Shown: in pieces, positions 33,079 through 42,060 of the stretch
Numbering within the stretch: position 1 is the stretch's first letter
Layout: each line of letters begins with the position of its first letter
Source of the DNA: Sphaerochaetaceae bacterium
Lineage (GTDB): Bacteria; Spirochaetota; Spirochaetia; Sphaerochaetales; Sphaerochaetaceae
DNA length: 64,000 nucleotides
Direction of reading: 5' to 3'
Assembly: GCA_024405015.1 (NCBI GenBank)
Contig: JAKSPE010000001.1
Location: 1 to 64,000, forward strand
Made by a program: the position numbers and the translations under genes
The notes under the pieces: generated by a model
The model's database searches: none
The model's input: the letters and a program-made list of their open reading frames with translations, nothing else
Told to the model about the DNA's origin: nothing

Positions 33079-33831
33079 TCACTCAACGATGTACCCTAAG
33101 GCCTTTGATATCTCATCACAACCGGCCTTCACTCTTGCATAAAGGTCTTCCAGCTTGTCTCTGTCAAGTCTGAAAAGCGGAGTGGACATGCTCATTGCGG
33201 CAACAACCTCTCCAGAGGAATCACGAATCGGTGCTGCAATGCAGTAGATTCCTTCCTCATGCTCCTCATCATCAACAGCGTAACCGTTTGTTCTGACCTG
33301 CTTCAGGACATTCTCCAGATCCTCTGGTGTGCAGACAGTCTTTTTTGTGTATCTTTTCAGTCCGACTTCGGCAATATATCCATCGATATATTCCTTATTC
33401 TGGTCGGAAAGCAGACATTTACCAATTGCAGAACAATGAAGTGGAATGGTTCGTCCCACTCTGGAATACATGCGAATGGTATAAAGACTCTCTTTCTTCA
33501 GAACATAGACAGCTCTGTAACCTTCCAGGATTCCAATGTGCACAGTCTCTCCGGTCTCATCTCTGAGAGCCTCAGCGACAGGACCTGCAACATCAAGAAG
33601 GTCAACGTGCCCCAGAGCCCTAGAACCCACGCTGAACATCCGAAGTGTCAGACTATAACGATCAGAATCATCTCGATGGACATATCCCTGCTCGCAAAGT
33701 GATGCAAGAAGTCTCAGGGCAGTAGCCTTTGGAAGCCCAGTCTCCTTGGATAGGGCTTCCAGGTTAGAGGATTTGACTTTTGACAGAACCTCAAGAAGGC
33801 TCAATGCGCGTCCTACTGCACCAAGTTCCAT
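33079..33831 (-). CDS. IclR-family regulator, probably KdgR-like
   Basis: The 250-residue protein has the N-terminal winged helix of IclR proteins (about 5-70, LEALSKETGLPKATALRLLASLCEQGYV) and the C-terminal effector domain (about 85-250). KdgR of this family senses KDG and represses pectin/uronate catabolism. Its gene sits inside the kdg operon. A palindrome closely resembling a KdgR box lies upstream of the operon promoter, so it is the likely regulator of these genes. GGAG precedes ATG 33831, 12 bases after the aldolase stop. Confidence 0.82.
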   Translation of the reverse strand: MELGAVGRALSLLEVLSKVKSSNLEALSKETGLPKATALRLLASLCEQGYVHRDDSDRYSLTLRMFSVGSRALGHVDLLDVAGPVAEALRDETGETVHIGILEGYRAVYVLKKESLYTIRMYSRVGRTIPLHCSAIGKCLLSDQNKEYIDGYIAEVGLKRYTKKTVCTPEDLENVLKQVRTNGYAVDDEEHEEGIYCIAAPIRDSSGEVVAAMSMSTPLFRLDRDKLEDLYARVKAGCDEISKALGYIVE

Positions 33832-33843
33832 GAGTTACTCCAC

Positions 33844-34815
33844 TCAAGCCTTTACGAGATGAATTGCAAAGCCAGCGACCTGCTGCTTAAGGTAAGCAAC
33901 CTTAATCTTACCCTTTGCATCTGTCTTGACGGTCTCCTCATCAACTGTGAAACCATAGTTGGAGAGGTAGTTGATGGATCTTTCAACGTTGTAGCACTTG
34001 AAACCGATGTGACCGCACTCACCCTTGAACATGCTGTGCATGACTTCAATCTCTGCATTCATGAATGTGGAAGAGTTTCCAACCTTCTTCTGCATTCCGA
34101 AGATGCTGAGGCAATCTGCAGCCTTGGAAGCATCCTCTGCACTTGGTGTGTTGATACCGAAGTGGATGAACTGGAAACCGTTCATTGCGCAGACAGCCTC
34201 ACGGCACATAGCTGTGATGGTTGCCCAATCTTCCTTCTCAATGAGGTCAGCCTTAGCCATCCAGGATCCGCCGACTGCTGTGACGAATGGGCATGCAGCA
34301 TACTCAGCGAGGTTAGCTGGGCTGATACCACCAGTTGTCATGAACTTGACCTGTGGGAATGGACCGCAGAGGTTCTTGATCATGTTGACGCCACCGGAAG
34401 CCTCAGCTGGGAAGAACTTGAGAATGTTCAGTCCGAGGGAAACAGCCTTCTGGACCTCACTTGCTGTGCAGACACCAGGGAATACTGGAACGTCGCGCTC
34501 CTGACACCACTTGACGATGTTCTCATCAAGACCTGGGGAGACGATGAACTTAGCACCAGCTGCGATAGCCTTCTCAGCCTGCTCGATTGTGATGACGGTA
34601 CCAGCACCAAGGAGCATCTCTGGAACTTCTGCGTTGATTGCCTTGATGGAAGCCTCAGCAGCAGCTGTTCTGAATGTGACCTCGATACATGGGATTCCGC
34701 CAGCGATGAGAGCCTTGGCAAGTGGAACAGCCTTGGCTGGGTCGTTGAGAACGATAACCGGAACAATACCGATTCCATTAACTACTTTAATCAGATCATC
34801 ATAGTTCTTTGACAT
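33844..34815 (-). CDS. eda: KHG/KDPG aldolase fused to a VOC (glyoxalase-like) domain
   Basis: The 323-residue protein is a fusion. Residues 1-~205 are a complete KDPG aldolase with the catalytic Glu (CIEVTFRT, E45) and Schiff-base Lys (ILKFFPAEASGG, K133). It splits 2-keto-3-deoxy-6-phosphogluconate into pyruvate and glyceraldehyde 3-phosphate. Residues ~213-323 form a vicinal-oxygen-chelate fold (FQFIHFGINTP, ECGHIGFKCYNVERSINYLSNYGF) with metal-site-like His and Glu residues. The normal aldolase is about 210 residues. The added domain may shield or process a reactive product or sense a ligand; this is inference. GGAG lies before ATG 34815. It sits next to kdgK. Confidence 0.88.
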   Translation of the reverse strand: MSKNYDDLIKVVNGIGIVPVIVLNDPAKAVPLAKALIAGGIPCIEVTFRTAAAEASIKAINAEVPEMLLGAGTVITIEQAEKAIAAGAKFIVSPGLDENIVKWCQERDVPVFPGVCTASEVQKAVSLGLNILKFFPAEASGGVNMIKNLCGPFPQVKFMTTGGISPANLAEYAACPFVTAVGGSWMAKADLIEKEDWATITAMCREAVCAMNGFQFIHFGINTPSAEDASKAADCLSIFGMQKKVGNSSTFMNAEIEVMHSMFKGECGHIGFKCYNVERSINYLSNYGFTVDEETVKTDAKGKIKVAYLKQQVAGFAIHLVKA

Positions 34816-34920
34816 GATTGTTTTCTCCTAATTCAATTGTGGCGGACAGCACTCAAGTCTATCCGCCGAAATGATTTGCCCGAAAGTTTTTTCCAATTTG
34901 CCTACGACCTGGAGCCAAGT

Positions 34921-35096
34921 CCTAGAAGCAAGCGAGGGGACAGTACTTTGTGTACGGCCCAAGCGCAGCGACAACGAAATTGGCCCAAGGCATCTTCCAT
35001 ATCTACGATTTCGGGCAAAGGCACGGAGCAAACGAGAGACAGTACTTTCTGTACGGCTCGAGTGCTGCGACACAGCATTTGCCCGAAAGCAGGTCC
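34921..35096. repeat. 99-bp tandem repeat between kdgK and eda
   Basis: Two copies with a period of 99 bp share GACAGTACTTT (34939 and 35038), TGTACGGC, an AGYGC-GCGACA block and a TTGCCC/TTGGCCC end. TTTCGGGCAAA (35009-35019) and TTTGCCCGAAA (35079-35089) form a perfect 11-bp inverted repeat, and TTTGCCCGAAA recurs near 34876. The block lies inside the operon's transcript, so it may fold as an intercistronic RNA structure. Frames through it are not convincing genes. Confidence 0.7.
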
Positions 35097-36131
35097 TTAT
35101 CTCTGGACTCTTCCGGAACCGTCACCCTTGCAAAGTGCCTCGACCTCGCTCTTTCTTGTGAGGTTGAAGTCGCCAGGGATTGTGTGCTTGAGAGCGGAAG
35201 CTGCAACAGCGAAGTTGAGAGCGTACTGCTCGTCCTCGTAGTTGGAAAGACCGTAGATGATACCAGCTGAGAAGCTGTCACCACCACCGACTCTGTCGAT
35301 GATATCTGTGATTTCGTAGTGGCGTGAGAAGTAGAAACCTGTCTTGCCGTTGAGAGCTGCGGACCAACCGTTGTGGTCAGCACTCTTGGACTCTCTGAGA
35401 GTGACTGCAACCTGCTTGACGTTAGGGAACTGCTCCTTGACCTTGTCTGTGAGAGCCTGGTAAGCGTTCTTGTCGAGGCTACCGGATGTGACATCCTGGT
35501 CAAGCTCGATGCCGAGACACTTCTGGATGTCCTCTTCGTTTGCGATGATGACATCAGCATACTTTGTGAGCTCTCTCATGACTTCGACAGCTGTCTTGCC
35601 ATACTTCCAGAGCTTCTTCCTGTAGTTGAGGTCGATGGAAACTGTTGCTCCGACCTTCTTGGCAGCCTTCATTGCCTCGAGAGCGCAATCAGCACAGTTC
35701 TGGCTTACAGCTGGTGTGATACCTGTAACATGGAACCATGTGGCATCCTTCATGATAGCATCGAAATCGAAGTCGCTTGGCTGAGCCTTTGCGATGGAGC
35801 TCTCTGCTCTATCATAAACGACAAGGCTTGGTCTCTGGTTGGCACCAGTCTCGAGATAGTAGATACCTACTCTTCCGTCCTTAGTCATGTTGATGTAGCT
35901 TGTATCAACGCCGTGCTTTCTGACTTCTGCAAGACATGCCTCACCGATAGCATTGTTTGGAAGTGCTGTTACGAATGTAGCCTTCTCTCCGAATGTTGCC
36001 AAAGAGACTGCAACGTTTGCCTCTCCGCCACCGAATGTTGCCTCAAGAACTGGTGACTGGAAGAATCTCTCGTGCTCTGGAGACTTGAGTCTGAGCATGA
36101 TCTCGCCGAATGTGACATACTTGTTTGCCAT
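35097..36131 (-). CDS. kdgK: 2-keto-3-deoxygluconate kinase (PfkB family)
   Basis: The 344-residue PfkB sugar kinase has the N-terminal [11 protein letters not shown] and [15 protein letters not shown] patterns and the C-terminal ATP/anion-hole motif [14 protein letters not shown] with the catalytic Asp. The operon with KDPG aldolase makes KDG the likely substrate, phosphorylated at position 6. ATG 36131 is chosen because GGAGG lies eight bases before it; an upstream in-frame start lacks this. It is the first gene of the operon. Confidence 0.87.
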   Translation of the reverse strand: MANKYVTFGEIMLRLKSPEHERFFQSPVLEATFGGGEANVAVSLATFGEKATFVTALPNNAIGEACLAEVRKHGVDTSYINMTKDGRVGIYYLETGANQRPSLVVYDRAESSIAKAQPSDFDFDAIMKDATWFHVTGITPAVSQNCADCALEAMKAAKKVGATVSIDLNYRKKLWKYGKTAVEVMRELTKYADVIIANEEDIQKCLGIELDQDVTSGSLDKNAYQALTDKVKEQFPNVKQVAVTLRESKSADHNGWSAALNGKTGFYFSRHYEITDIIDRVGGGDSFSAGIIYGLSNYEDEQYALNFAVAASALKHTIPGDFNLTRKSEVEALCKGDGSGRVQR

Positions 36132-36189
36132 GTCTGTATCCTCCGTTGGCAAATGGGAATGCAATTGCCGTATTTATTTCTATAGACAT

Positions 36190-36218
36190 ATAGTATAACC
36201 ACTTGGAGCATACGTCAA
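36190..36218 (-). promoter_or_regulatory. kdg operon promoter
   Basis: On the minus strand, TTGACG (36213-36218) and TACTAT (36190-36195) have a 17-bp spacer. The start of transcription would lie about 50 bases before the kdgK start codon. Confidence 0.75.
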
Positions 36219-36220
36219 TG

Positions 36221-36247
36221 AAAAAATGAAACGATGTTTCATTTTTT
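36221..36247 (-). promoter_or_regulatory. KdgR-box-like palindrome, possibly also a terminator
   Basis: A perfect 12-bp inverted repeat with a 3-base centre; its core AATGAAACGATGTTTCATT (36225-36243) closely resembles the enterobacterial KdgR box (TGAAAC...GTTTCA). It lies just upstream of the kdg -35. The flanking A- and T-runs also make it a candidate AT-rich terminator for the polymerase cassette that ends at 36264. Both roles are possible. Confidence 0.6.
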
Positions 36248-36263
36248 CTTGCTTTCTGGAAAA

Positions 36264-36461
36264 TCATTCGTCAAATTCGCTTTTGTGCTTCTCATCCAGC
36301 TTGGAGGCATGAAGACGTGCCGTCTGCTCAATCAAGTCCTCAAAACCGACGAGAGCGGCAAAAGGTGCGAACTGGGCAGCCCTGTCGGCTTCAGGCATCC
36401 AGGGATAGTTCTCGGACTTGTGATGCTCGAGGTTGATGATATCCTCATAATTGTCTGTCAT
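36264..36461 (-). CDS. YolD-like small protein
   Basis: This 65-residue protein (MPEADRAAQFAPFAALVGFEDLIEQTARL) carries the short conserved core seen in YolD-like proteins, which are encoded beside UvrX/UmuC-type polymerases. It overlaps the polymerase gene by ATGA at 36458-36461. It probably modulates the polymerase or is co-induced with it. It is shorter than typical YolD (about 110). Confidence 0.72.
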   Translation of the reverse strand: MTDNYEDIINLEHHKSENYPWMPEADRAAQFAPFAALVGFEDLIEQTARLHASKLDEKHKSEFDE

Positions 36462-37939
36462 GCCTTGTGCCCTCCGATCTGATTGTTGCGGTCAATGGTC
36501 TTGGCCCCTTCCTCCAGGTTCATACCACGAACCAGGGCGTTCTTTCCAAAACGCTTCTTGATTTCCAGGACGGCAAGCATCTGTCGCTTTTCCTTATCGC
36601 GCTGCTCACGCTTCTTGCGCTTCTCGTTCTCCAGGGCATCGTAGTCGGTGAAAAGGTCAAGCTGCTCGTTTGCACACAACTGTTCGTAGCCTTCCAGAAC
36701 AACACCGCCAGCACCTATGTTGACCCGACGGACCCACAGCCTCTTATCCACTATCTGATCATAGATTTCCATAATTGCCTTGGTGATCGTCACTGCGGAA
36801 GAGGTGTATTCGTCCAGTTTGACACCACCATGAACGCTCTTTGGCGTCTTTCTGCCATACCAATCGTAGCCGAAAGGCCCATCAAAACCATCTGGGCATT
36901 TGGAGTCATAACCGATATAAAGAGAGACGTTGTTCGTGCAAAGCCCTTTTTCCAGAAGGTCCAGGGCAAGGTTGTCTGCCATCTCCTTGGCAATGAGCCG
37001 CCCCTTTTCAAAATCATAAGGTTCCGGGAGGACCTGGCCAGAGCTCAGGCTGTTGTTCTGAGGCTTGTAGGCCTTGATCTGCGCCATGGTACACGGTTCC
37101 CAGCCCCAGGCATGGTCTATCAGAAGCTCTGCGTTTACGCCAAAGAGTTCATACAGAAGACGTTCATTCTTCAGCGACATGCGAGCGACATCACCCAAGG
37201 TATGCATACCAAAGGTCTCAAGCTTTGCAGCTGTTCCATGTCCGATTCTCCAGAAATCCGTCAACTTGGTATGACTCCAGAGCTGACGGCGGAAGGACAT
37301 CTCATCCAGTTCGGCAATGCGAACACCATCCTTATCGGCCGGAATATGCTTGGCCACAATGTCCATGGCGACCTTGCACAAAAACATGTTCGGTCCGATA
37401 CCAGCCGTAGCTGTAATTCCTGTTGCCGAAAGGACATCGCGAATCATTGCCATGGCAAGTTCACGCGCTGTCATGCGATAAGTGCCAAGGTAATGGGTCA
37501 CGTCAATGAACACCTCATCAATCGAGTACACATGAATATCCTCGGCTGCGACATAATTGAGATAGATATCATAGATGGAGGCACTCACATTCATGTAATG
37601 TGCCATGTGCGGTGGAGCCACCACATAATCCACTTCCAGTGATGGGTCTGCCTTCAATTCGGCTTCATAGTAGGATTTGTCACGAAAACGTCTTCCTGGC
37701 GCCTTGAGTTTTCTGGCAGCGTTGATCTCGGCGACCTTCTGTACGACCTCAAAAAGTCGTGGTCGTCCCGAAACTCCCAGAGCCTTTAGCGGTGGAGACA
37801 CCGCAAGACAGATGGTCTTTTCGGTTCTGCTTTGGTCAGCAACGACAAGGTTCGTGTTCAGAGGGTCCAGCTGCAGGCGCCTGCATTCAGCAGAGGCATA
37901 GAAGGACTTCAGATCAATTGCGATATATGTATGATCCAT
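36458..37939 (-). CDS. Y-family translesion DNA polymerase
   Basis: The 493-residue protein has the Y-family catalytic core: IAIDLKSFYASAEC with the first Asp, YSIDEVFIDVT with the paired acidic residues, and GIGPNMFLCKVAMDIVAK. The little-finger region follows. It resembles UvrX/UmuC-like enzymes of mobile and chromosomal SOS cassettes and would copy past DNA lesions. AGGAGG precedes ATG 37939. A promoter with an overlapping 30-bp palindrome lies just upstream, indicating tight repression, probably SOS-type. Confidence 0.87.
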   Translation of the reverse strand: MDHTYIAIDLKSFYASAECRRLQLDPLNTNLVVADQSRTEKTICLAVSPPLKALGVSGRPRLFEVVQKVAEINAARKLKAPGRRFRDKSYYEAELKADPSLEVDYVVAPPHMAHYMNVSASIYDIYLNYVAAEDIHVYSIDEVFIDVTHYLGTYRMTARELAMAMIRDVLSATGITATAGIGPNMFLCKVAMDIVAKHIPADKDGVRIAELDEMSFRRQLWSHTKLTDFWRIGHGTAAKLETFGMHTLGDVARMSLKNERLLYELFGVNAELLIDHAWGWEPCTMAQIKAYKPQNNSLSSGQVLPEPYDFEKGRLIAKEMADNLALDLLEKGLCTNNVSLYIGYDSKCPDGFDGPFGYDWYGRKTPKSVHGGVKLDEYTSSAVTITKAIMEIYDQIVDKRLWVRRVNIGAGGVVLEGYEQLCANEQLDLFTDYDALENEKRKKREQRDKEKRQMLAVLEIKKRFGKNALVRGMNLEEGAKTIDRNNQIGGHKA

Positions 37940-37958
37940 GCGTCCTCCTAAAAACGAA

Positions 37959-37999
37959 GCCTATACTTAATATATACTAAGTATAGGCCATTTTTGCAA
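37959..37999 (-). promoter_or_regulatory. polymerase promoter with overlapping 30-bp palindrome
   Basis: GCCTATACTTA and TAAGTATAGGC (37959-37988) form a perfect 11-bp inverted repeat with an 8-bp centre. On the minus strand, TTGCAA (37994-37999) and TATATA (37971-37976) have a 17-bp spacer; the palindrome covers the -10 and most of the spacer. It is a likely LexA-type or cassette-specific operator. Confidence 0.72.
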
Positions 38000-38015
38000 C
38001 CTCTAAAGCAGAAAC

Positions 38016-40703
38016 TTACAGGTTTGCGCCAAATGCAAGGGTCACACCTGTGTAATCTTTCAGGTCCGTGAACAGGGAAACACCAAGACTGAACTGGAGA
38101 TTCGTCAGGTACTCACCCACAACCGGAGACATGTAAAGCAGCATCGAGAACTTAAGATTGTTGTTGTAAGTCATGTCATGGGTGGAAAATGTCCCCGTGT
38201 ACTGCAGATCCACAACCTCGCGTGTCAGATACAGACCAAAGAATGGGATGCCTGTCTGAAGTTCATGACTGTAAAGCACCATATCGGCAAAGCCCAGGAA
38301 ACTGAACGAATCCAGTGCAAAGTCATAGTTGGCGGAGAATGTCAGAGTCAGTGGAAGATTGTAAGTAACAGAGCCCTTACACTCGAACCACAGTGTGCGA
38401 GGGAAAAGGATTGAGAAGGAAAGACCAGGGTCCAGTCCCCTCAGATGACCGGAAACGGAGAAACCCTTTCTGTCATAGATACCAAGCCCCGTTGCCCTCA
38501 TATTCGAATATTCGAACATGAAGTAATTGTGCCGGATCCGATCAATCAGCCCCTCTGCGTTCTTGAACAGAAGACAATAGTCAAACTCATCGCTGAAAGA
38601 AAGCCTTTCACCCACATGCCCAAGATTGAAACCAAACGAAGCGTCAAAACCGGTCTCAAGGCTATGGATGTTCTCCTGTGCGTAATAGGAATAGGTACCA
38701 TACACATTGTATGGGATCACACTTGTGGAATTCAGAGCAACCGATGCGAAGACGACACTGTTCCAACCCGATCCGGCGCTGATCTCAAGACCATAGGTCT
38801 CTGTCGGATCCATGGTAACCCAGGACAGTCCAAGACCAAAGTCATAGGAACTAGAGCCATAGGTTGCTCTGGCAAACGGAAGAAGGACACCATCCTTTGC
38901 GTACTTGAACGGCAGGTAAATCTTGGAAGCACTTTTCAGCAGTCCTGGATCTGGAGCAGGAGCCTCGAACATCTCACTTGTCTCAAGCACACCTTCCATG
39001 AAGAAATCCATGGCAGCAACATCAATGGTTCTGAGGCTGTAGGCATCATAGAACTTGGCCACAAACACAATGGTATCGCCCAGTCGAAGTGCACTGTTCA
39101 TACTTCCGTTGACGTTGGTCTGTGAAAGTCTTACCACCATGTCATGCACATCAAGCTCGCCATAGCGACCAAGGGAAGCGTCATCGGTACCGGATGGATA
39201 CCATGTGAAACACAGGACGTCCGAATCAGCGCCCTTACCGACGCTAAGGGATGTCAGCTGGGCATCAATTGGGTTATCGACAATGCGCACGCTCATATCG
39301 GACAGGTCAAGAATCGCCACATAGTCATGGGAGGCATAGCTTAGAAGGAAAGCGACCTTTGCATCAGCGATGCTGCAGAACTCGGAGGCTGTCACCCCGT
39401 AGCCAAGCTCCAGGCTCTTTTCCTTTACGACCTTGTACTTGACCATGTCATAGAGGTCCAGACTTGTGACCTGCCCATCATTTGCATAGGTCAGTACATA
39501 CTTTGTGCCATCGATGGTCACAAAGCAACCACCACGGATATCCTTCTTAAGAGATGAGAATCTATGCACCAAACGGCCACGAGAAGAGCCATTCACATTG
39601 ACAAGCTTCAGAGAGGACCTACCCTCAAGAACCTCAGGCACAAGCACGAGTTTGAGACCATTGTCACTCACATCAAGCTCTGGTCCATTGGTCGGAGCCA
39701 AGAGAATCTCTTCACAGGTAGAAAGATCAGAGGAAAACTCAAGCACACGCCAGGAAGCTGAGTCATAGACATAGACGTGTCCGCTTTCGGAGACCACTAG
39801 GTCTGAATATACACCGTCCTTATCGAAGGCAGATACTGCAGAGGACTGCAAGACCTCGGATGGAACGTCCACCCACTCAAAGAAACGAAGCCATGCCTGC
39901 TCCACGGGGATTCCCAGATGATCTTTGAAGATTGCGCCAACAGAATTGAACCAGCCTGGCTGGCCGAAGTTCACATAGAGGTCTGCAACCGTATCATAGC
40001 CATATGTAAGGGAAAGGAACTGCAAAAAGGCTGCAGCGAAGTTGTAGTACAGAAGTCCTGACGGATAGGTGTCACGGGCACCTGCGATATCAATCCACTG
40101 AGGGAACATGCCTTCGATCTTAGCCTGCTTCACAATCTGCATAGCATAGGAATCGTTGAGTCTTCCATAGCCGTCAAGGCTTTCGCTTACAACCGCACCA
40201 CCCTCGGACATGGAAGGATACATGTAAAGAAGCGGCGATATGGAAACAACATCACCGAAGATGTCCGACAGAACCTGCACAACCTTGCTCCTGAGGTTGA
40301 ACTGGAAAGCATGTGTCAGTTCATGCTTGAAGACGTACTCAATGGTACTTGGATAATTGGAAAGCTCTCCGACAGGACTTACCGTGTCAAAGAGCACAAT
40401 GTGGTTTGCCGGATAATTTGCGTAGTAGGCATTGAGGACCTTGAACTGGCTGGTGATGACCACTGGGATATGCAGTTTCGGGTCCTTGCCGTAATACTGG
40501 ACAAGAGAGTCATACAGGCGCTCACAACTGTCATAGACCACGGACGCGGTCGCCTCATTTCCCTTTTCATAGATGATGTCAAAGTGGTCGGTACTTGCAG
40601 TCCTGAGACCGAAGATTCCCCCTGTGACGGAAGCGAAAAGCGGCATACTTACAACAGCTGCCAGCACGAGCGCCAGCAGCAGAACTCTCTTGTGTCTGAT
40701 CAT
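38016..40703 (-). CDS. envelope metallopeptidase with C-terminal outer-membrane barrel
   Basis: The 895-residue protein has a signal peptide (1-24, cleaved near LFAS). A gluzincin-type peptidase domain follows with HELTH at 127-131 and a third-ligand Glu near 167 (SEGGAVVSE). A strand-rich middle may form a beta-propeller (about 290-590). The end is a long run of amphipathic strands with alternating aromatic residues, typical of an outer-membrane barrel. It ends in a terminal strand that lacks the classical final Phe. It may process surface proteins. It overlaps the upstream gene by ATGA and is the last gene of a four-gene operon. The barrel is inferred from pattern. Confidence 0.72.
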   Translation of the reverse strand: MIRHKRVLLLALVLAAVVSMPLFASVTGGIFGLRTASTDHFDIIYEKGNEATASVVYDSCERLYDSLVQYYGKDPKLHIPVVITSQFKVLNAYYANYPANHIVLFDTVSPVGELSNYPSTIEYVFKHELTHAFQFNLRSKVVQVLSDIFGDVVSISPLLYMYPSMSEGGAVVSESLDGYGRLNDSYAMQIVKQAKIEGMFPQWIDIAGARDTYPSGLLYYNFAAAFLQFLSLTYGYDTVADLYVNFGQPGWFNSVGAIFKDHLGIPVEQAWLRFFEWVDVPSEVLQSSAVSAFDKDGVYSDLVVSESGHVYVYDSASWRVLEFSSDLSTCEEILLAPTNGPELDVSDNGLKLVLVPEVLEGRSSLKLVNVNGSSRGRLVHRFSSLKKDIRGGCFVTIDGTKYVLTYANDGQVTSLDLYDMVKYKVVKEKSLELGYGVTASEFCSIADAKVAFLLSYASHDYVAILDLSDMSVRIVDNPIDAQLTSLSVGKGADSDVLCFTWYPSGTDDASLGRYGELDVHDMVVRLSQTNVNGSMNSALRLGDTIVFVAKFYDAYSLRTIDVAAMDFFMEGVLETSEMFEAPAPDPGLLKSASKIYLPFKYAKDGVLLPFARATYGSSSYDFGLGLSWVTMDPTETYGLEISAGSGWNSVVFASVALNSTSVIPYNVYGTYSYYAQENIHSLETGFDASFGFNLGHVGERLSFSDEFDYCLLFKNAEGLIDRIRHNYFMFEYSNMRATGLGIYDRKGFSVSGHLRGLDPGLSFSILFPRTLWFECKGSVTYNLPLTLTFSANYDFALDSFSFLGFADMVLYSHELQTGIPFFGLYLTREVVDLQYTGTFSTHDMTYNNNLKFSMLLYMSPVVGEYLTNLQFSLGVSLFTDLKDYTGVTLAFGANL

Positions 40704-41203
40704 ATCTTAAGCAGTTTCTTCTTGATGTCGAGGCTGATTGCCTTCTTAACGAATTCCTGTGCGGACTTGATGTTTGCATCAATGGTCTTGAACTTGTCTC
40801 CAATATCACCCATATCGCCCTCAGAGGTCTGAACGACGATGGAGCGGCAGATATCCGGAATGGCATCAAAGAGCTTCTTGGCAGCAATGACGTCCTGATC
40901 GTTCTTGTCATCAAACAGGTAAACCTCCAGGATCTTGGAGATTCTCTGCTCTCTCTTGATGATTTGTGTCAGACACTTGAGCTGCTTCTCGGTCTTTGCA
41001 TCAGAGGAGTCTGTACAAAGGAGTCTGAGGTCGATGGTGCATCGATGCAACTTGGAGACTCTCTTGAGGCACTGGTTCAGAAGGTTGGTTCCAATACCGG
41101 AGTTGACGGTAAGGATCTTGACGATGACGTAGAAAACGATCCAGAAGATGACGGAATAGAGCATCTTTGTAAAAGCGGCGCTTGCGAAAATATCACTGTT
41201 CAT
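40700..41203 (-). CDS. small inner-membrane protein with soluble helical domain
   Basis: The 167-residue product has one or two N-terminal membrane helices (MLYSVIFWIVFYVIVKIL, about 11-30) and a charged helical C-terminal domain. I do not recognise the family. ATG 41203 is preferred (GGATGG ten bases upstream, 1 base after the MscS stop); a start at 41215 is possible. Both its start and its stop are coupled to neighbouring genes, so it likely works with the channel and the peptidase. Confidence 0.68.
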   Translation of the reverse strand: MNSDIFASAAFTKMLYSVIFWIVFYVIVKILTVNSGIGTNLLNQCLKRVSKLHRCTIDLRLLCTDSSDAKTEKQLKCLTQIIKREQRISKILEVYLFDDKNDQDVIAAKKLFDAIPDICRSIVVQTSEGDMGDIGDKFKTIDANIKSAQEFVKKAISLDIKKKLLKI

Positions 41204-41204
41204 A

Positions 41205-42041
41205 TCACTCACCATCCTTTCTGTAGCTTACAGTAACCTGAGGGAACGGAATCTCAACACCCTTGTTGATGAGGGTCTTTGTCATGTTCTCACTAAGATC
41301 CCAGTTGACTGTCCAGTAGTCAGAATTCTTGCACCAGACCCTGACTTTGAGGGTGATGGCGCTGTCGTTATCGTAGTTGTAATGGATTGCAGGAGCTGGG
41401 GACTCACAGACCAGAGGATGATTCTTGACGATCTCCATGAGAATGGCCTTTGCCTTCTCTGGATCTTCGGCATAATCGATTCCGACGGTGAGGTCCATTC
41501 TGCGGAACTCGTTGGAGGAATAGTTCACAATCTCAGAGGCAAAGACCTTTGAGTTCGGAAGCAGGATCTTCTTGTTGTCCGGTGTGAACAGGACGGTGTG
41601 CATGAGGTCAACTTCCTTGACGGTTCCACCAACACCACCGATTTCAACATAGTCGTTTTCCTTGAACGGAGCGGTGGTTGCGATCATGATGCCGTTTGCC
41701 ACACTGCTGATGATGTCCTTGACAGCCAAGCCAATGGCAAGAGTCATGGCCGAAATGGCACTGACGATTCCGGTAAGCGGCAGTCCGAGAACACCAAGAC
41801 AATAGAAGATGAGAGCCAGAAACAGAAAGAATCGCACGATTGTGACGACGAAGTTCACAAGTGCATTATCCAGTTTGCTGGACAGAAGACCCATCTTAAT
41901 CATCTTCACGACGTTGCAGATAATCAGATAACCGAAAACCAGTGCAACGATGACCGTGATGATCTGAAATGCTGAGTTCTCAAGGAACTGGTTGAAATGG
42001 CTGACCTCTTCAGCCACGTTGGTCAAGACTTCCTCTTGCAT
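41205..42041 (-). CDS. MscS-family mechanosensitive channel
   Basis: The 278-residue protein has three membrane helices (about 20-125). The third carries the glycine/alanine-rich pore pattern (GIVSAISAMTLAIGLAVKDIISSVANG). A beta domain (YVEIGGVGGTVKEVDLMHT) and the alpha/beta C-terminal domain of small MscS channels follow. It opens on membrane tension to release solutes. GGGGAG precedes ATG 42041. It is in an operon with a coiled-coil protein, a small membrane protein and an envelope peptidase. Confidence 0.9.
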   Translation of the reverse strand: MQEEVLTNVAEEVSHFNQFLENSAFQIITVIVALVFGYLIICNVVKMIKMGLLSSKLDNALVNFVVTIVRFFLFLALIFYCLGVLGLPLTGIVSAISAMTLAIGLAVKDIISSVANGIMIATTAPFKENDYVEIGGVGGTVKEVDLMHTVLFTPDNKKILLPNSKVFASEIVNYSSNEFRRMDLTVGIDYAEDPEKAKAILMEIVKNHPLVCESPAPAIHYNYDNDSAITLKVRVWCKNSDYWTVNWDLSENMTKTLINKGVEIPFPQVTVSYRKDGE

Positions 42042-42060
42042 GTTATATCTCCCCTTGGCA

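Noticed and set aside
34837..35270. Overlapping plus-strand open frames of 96-134 codons across the kdgK-eda gap.
   Set aside because: They lie in the 99-bp tandem repeat and run antisense into kdgK; residues are Arg/Ser/Cys-rich without domain patterns or a ribosome-binding site.
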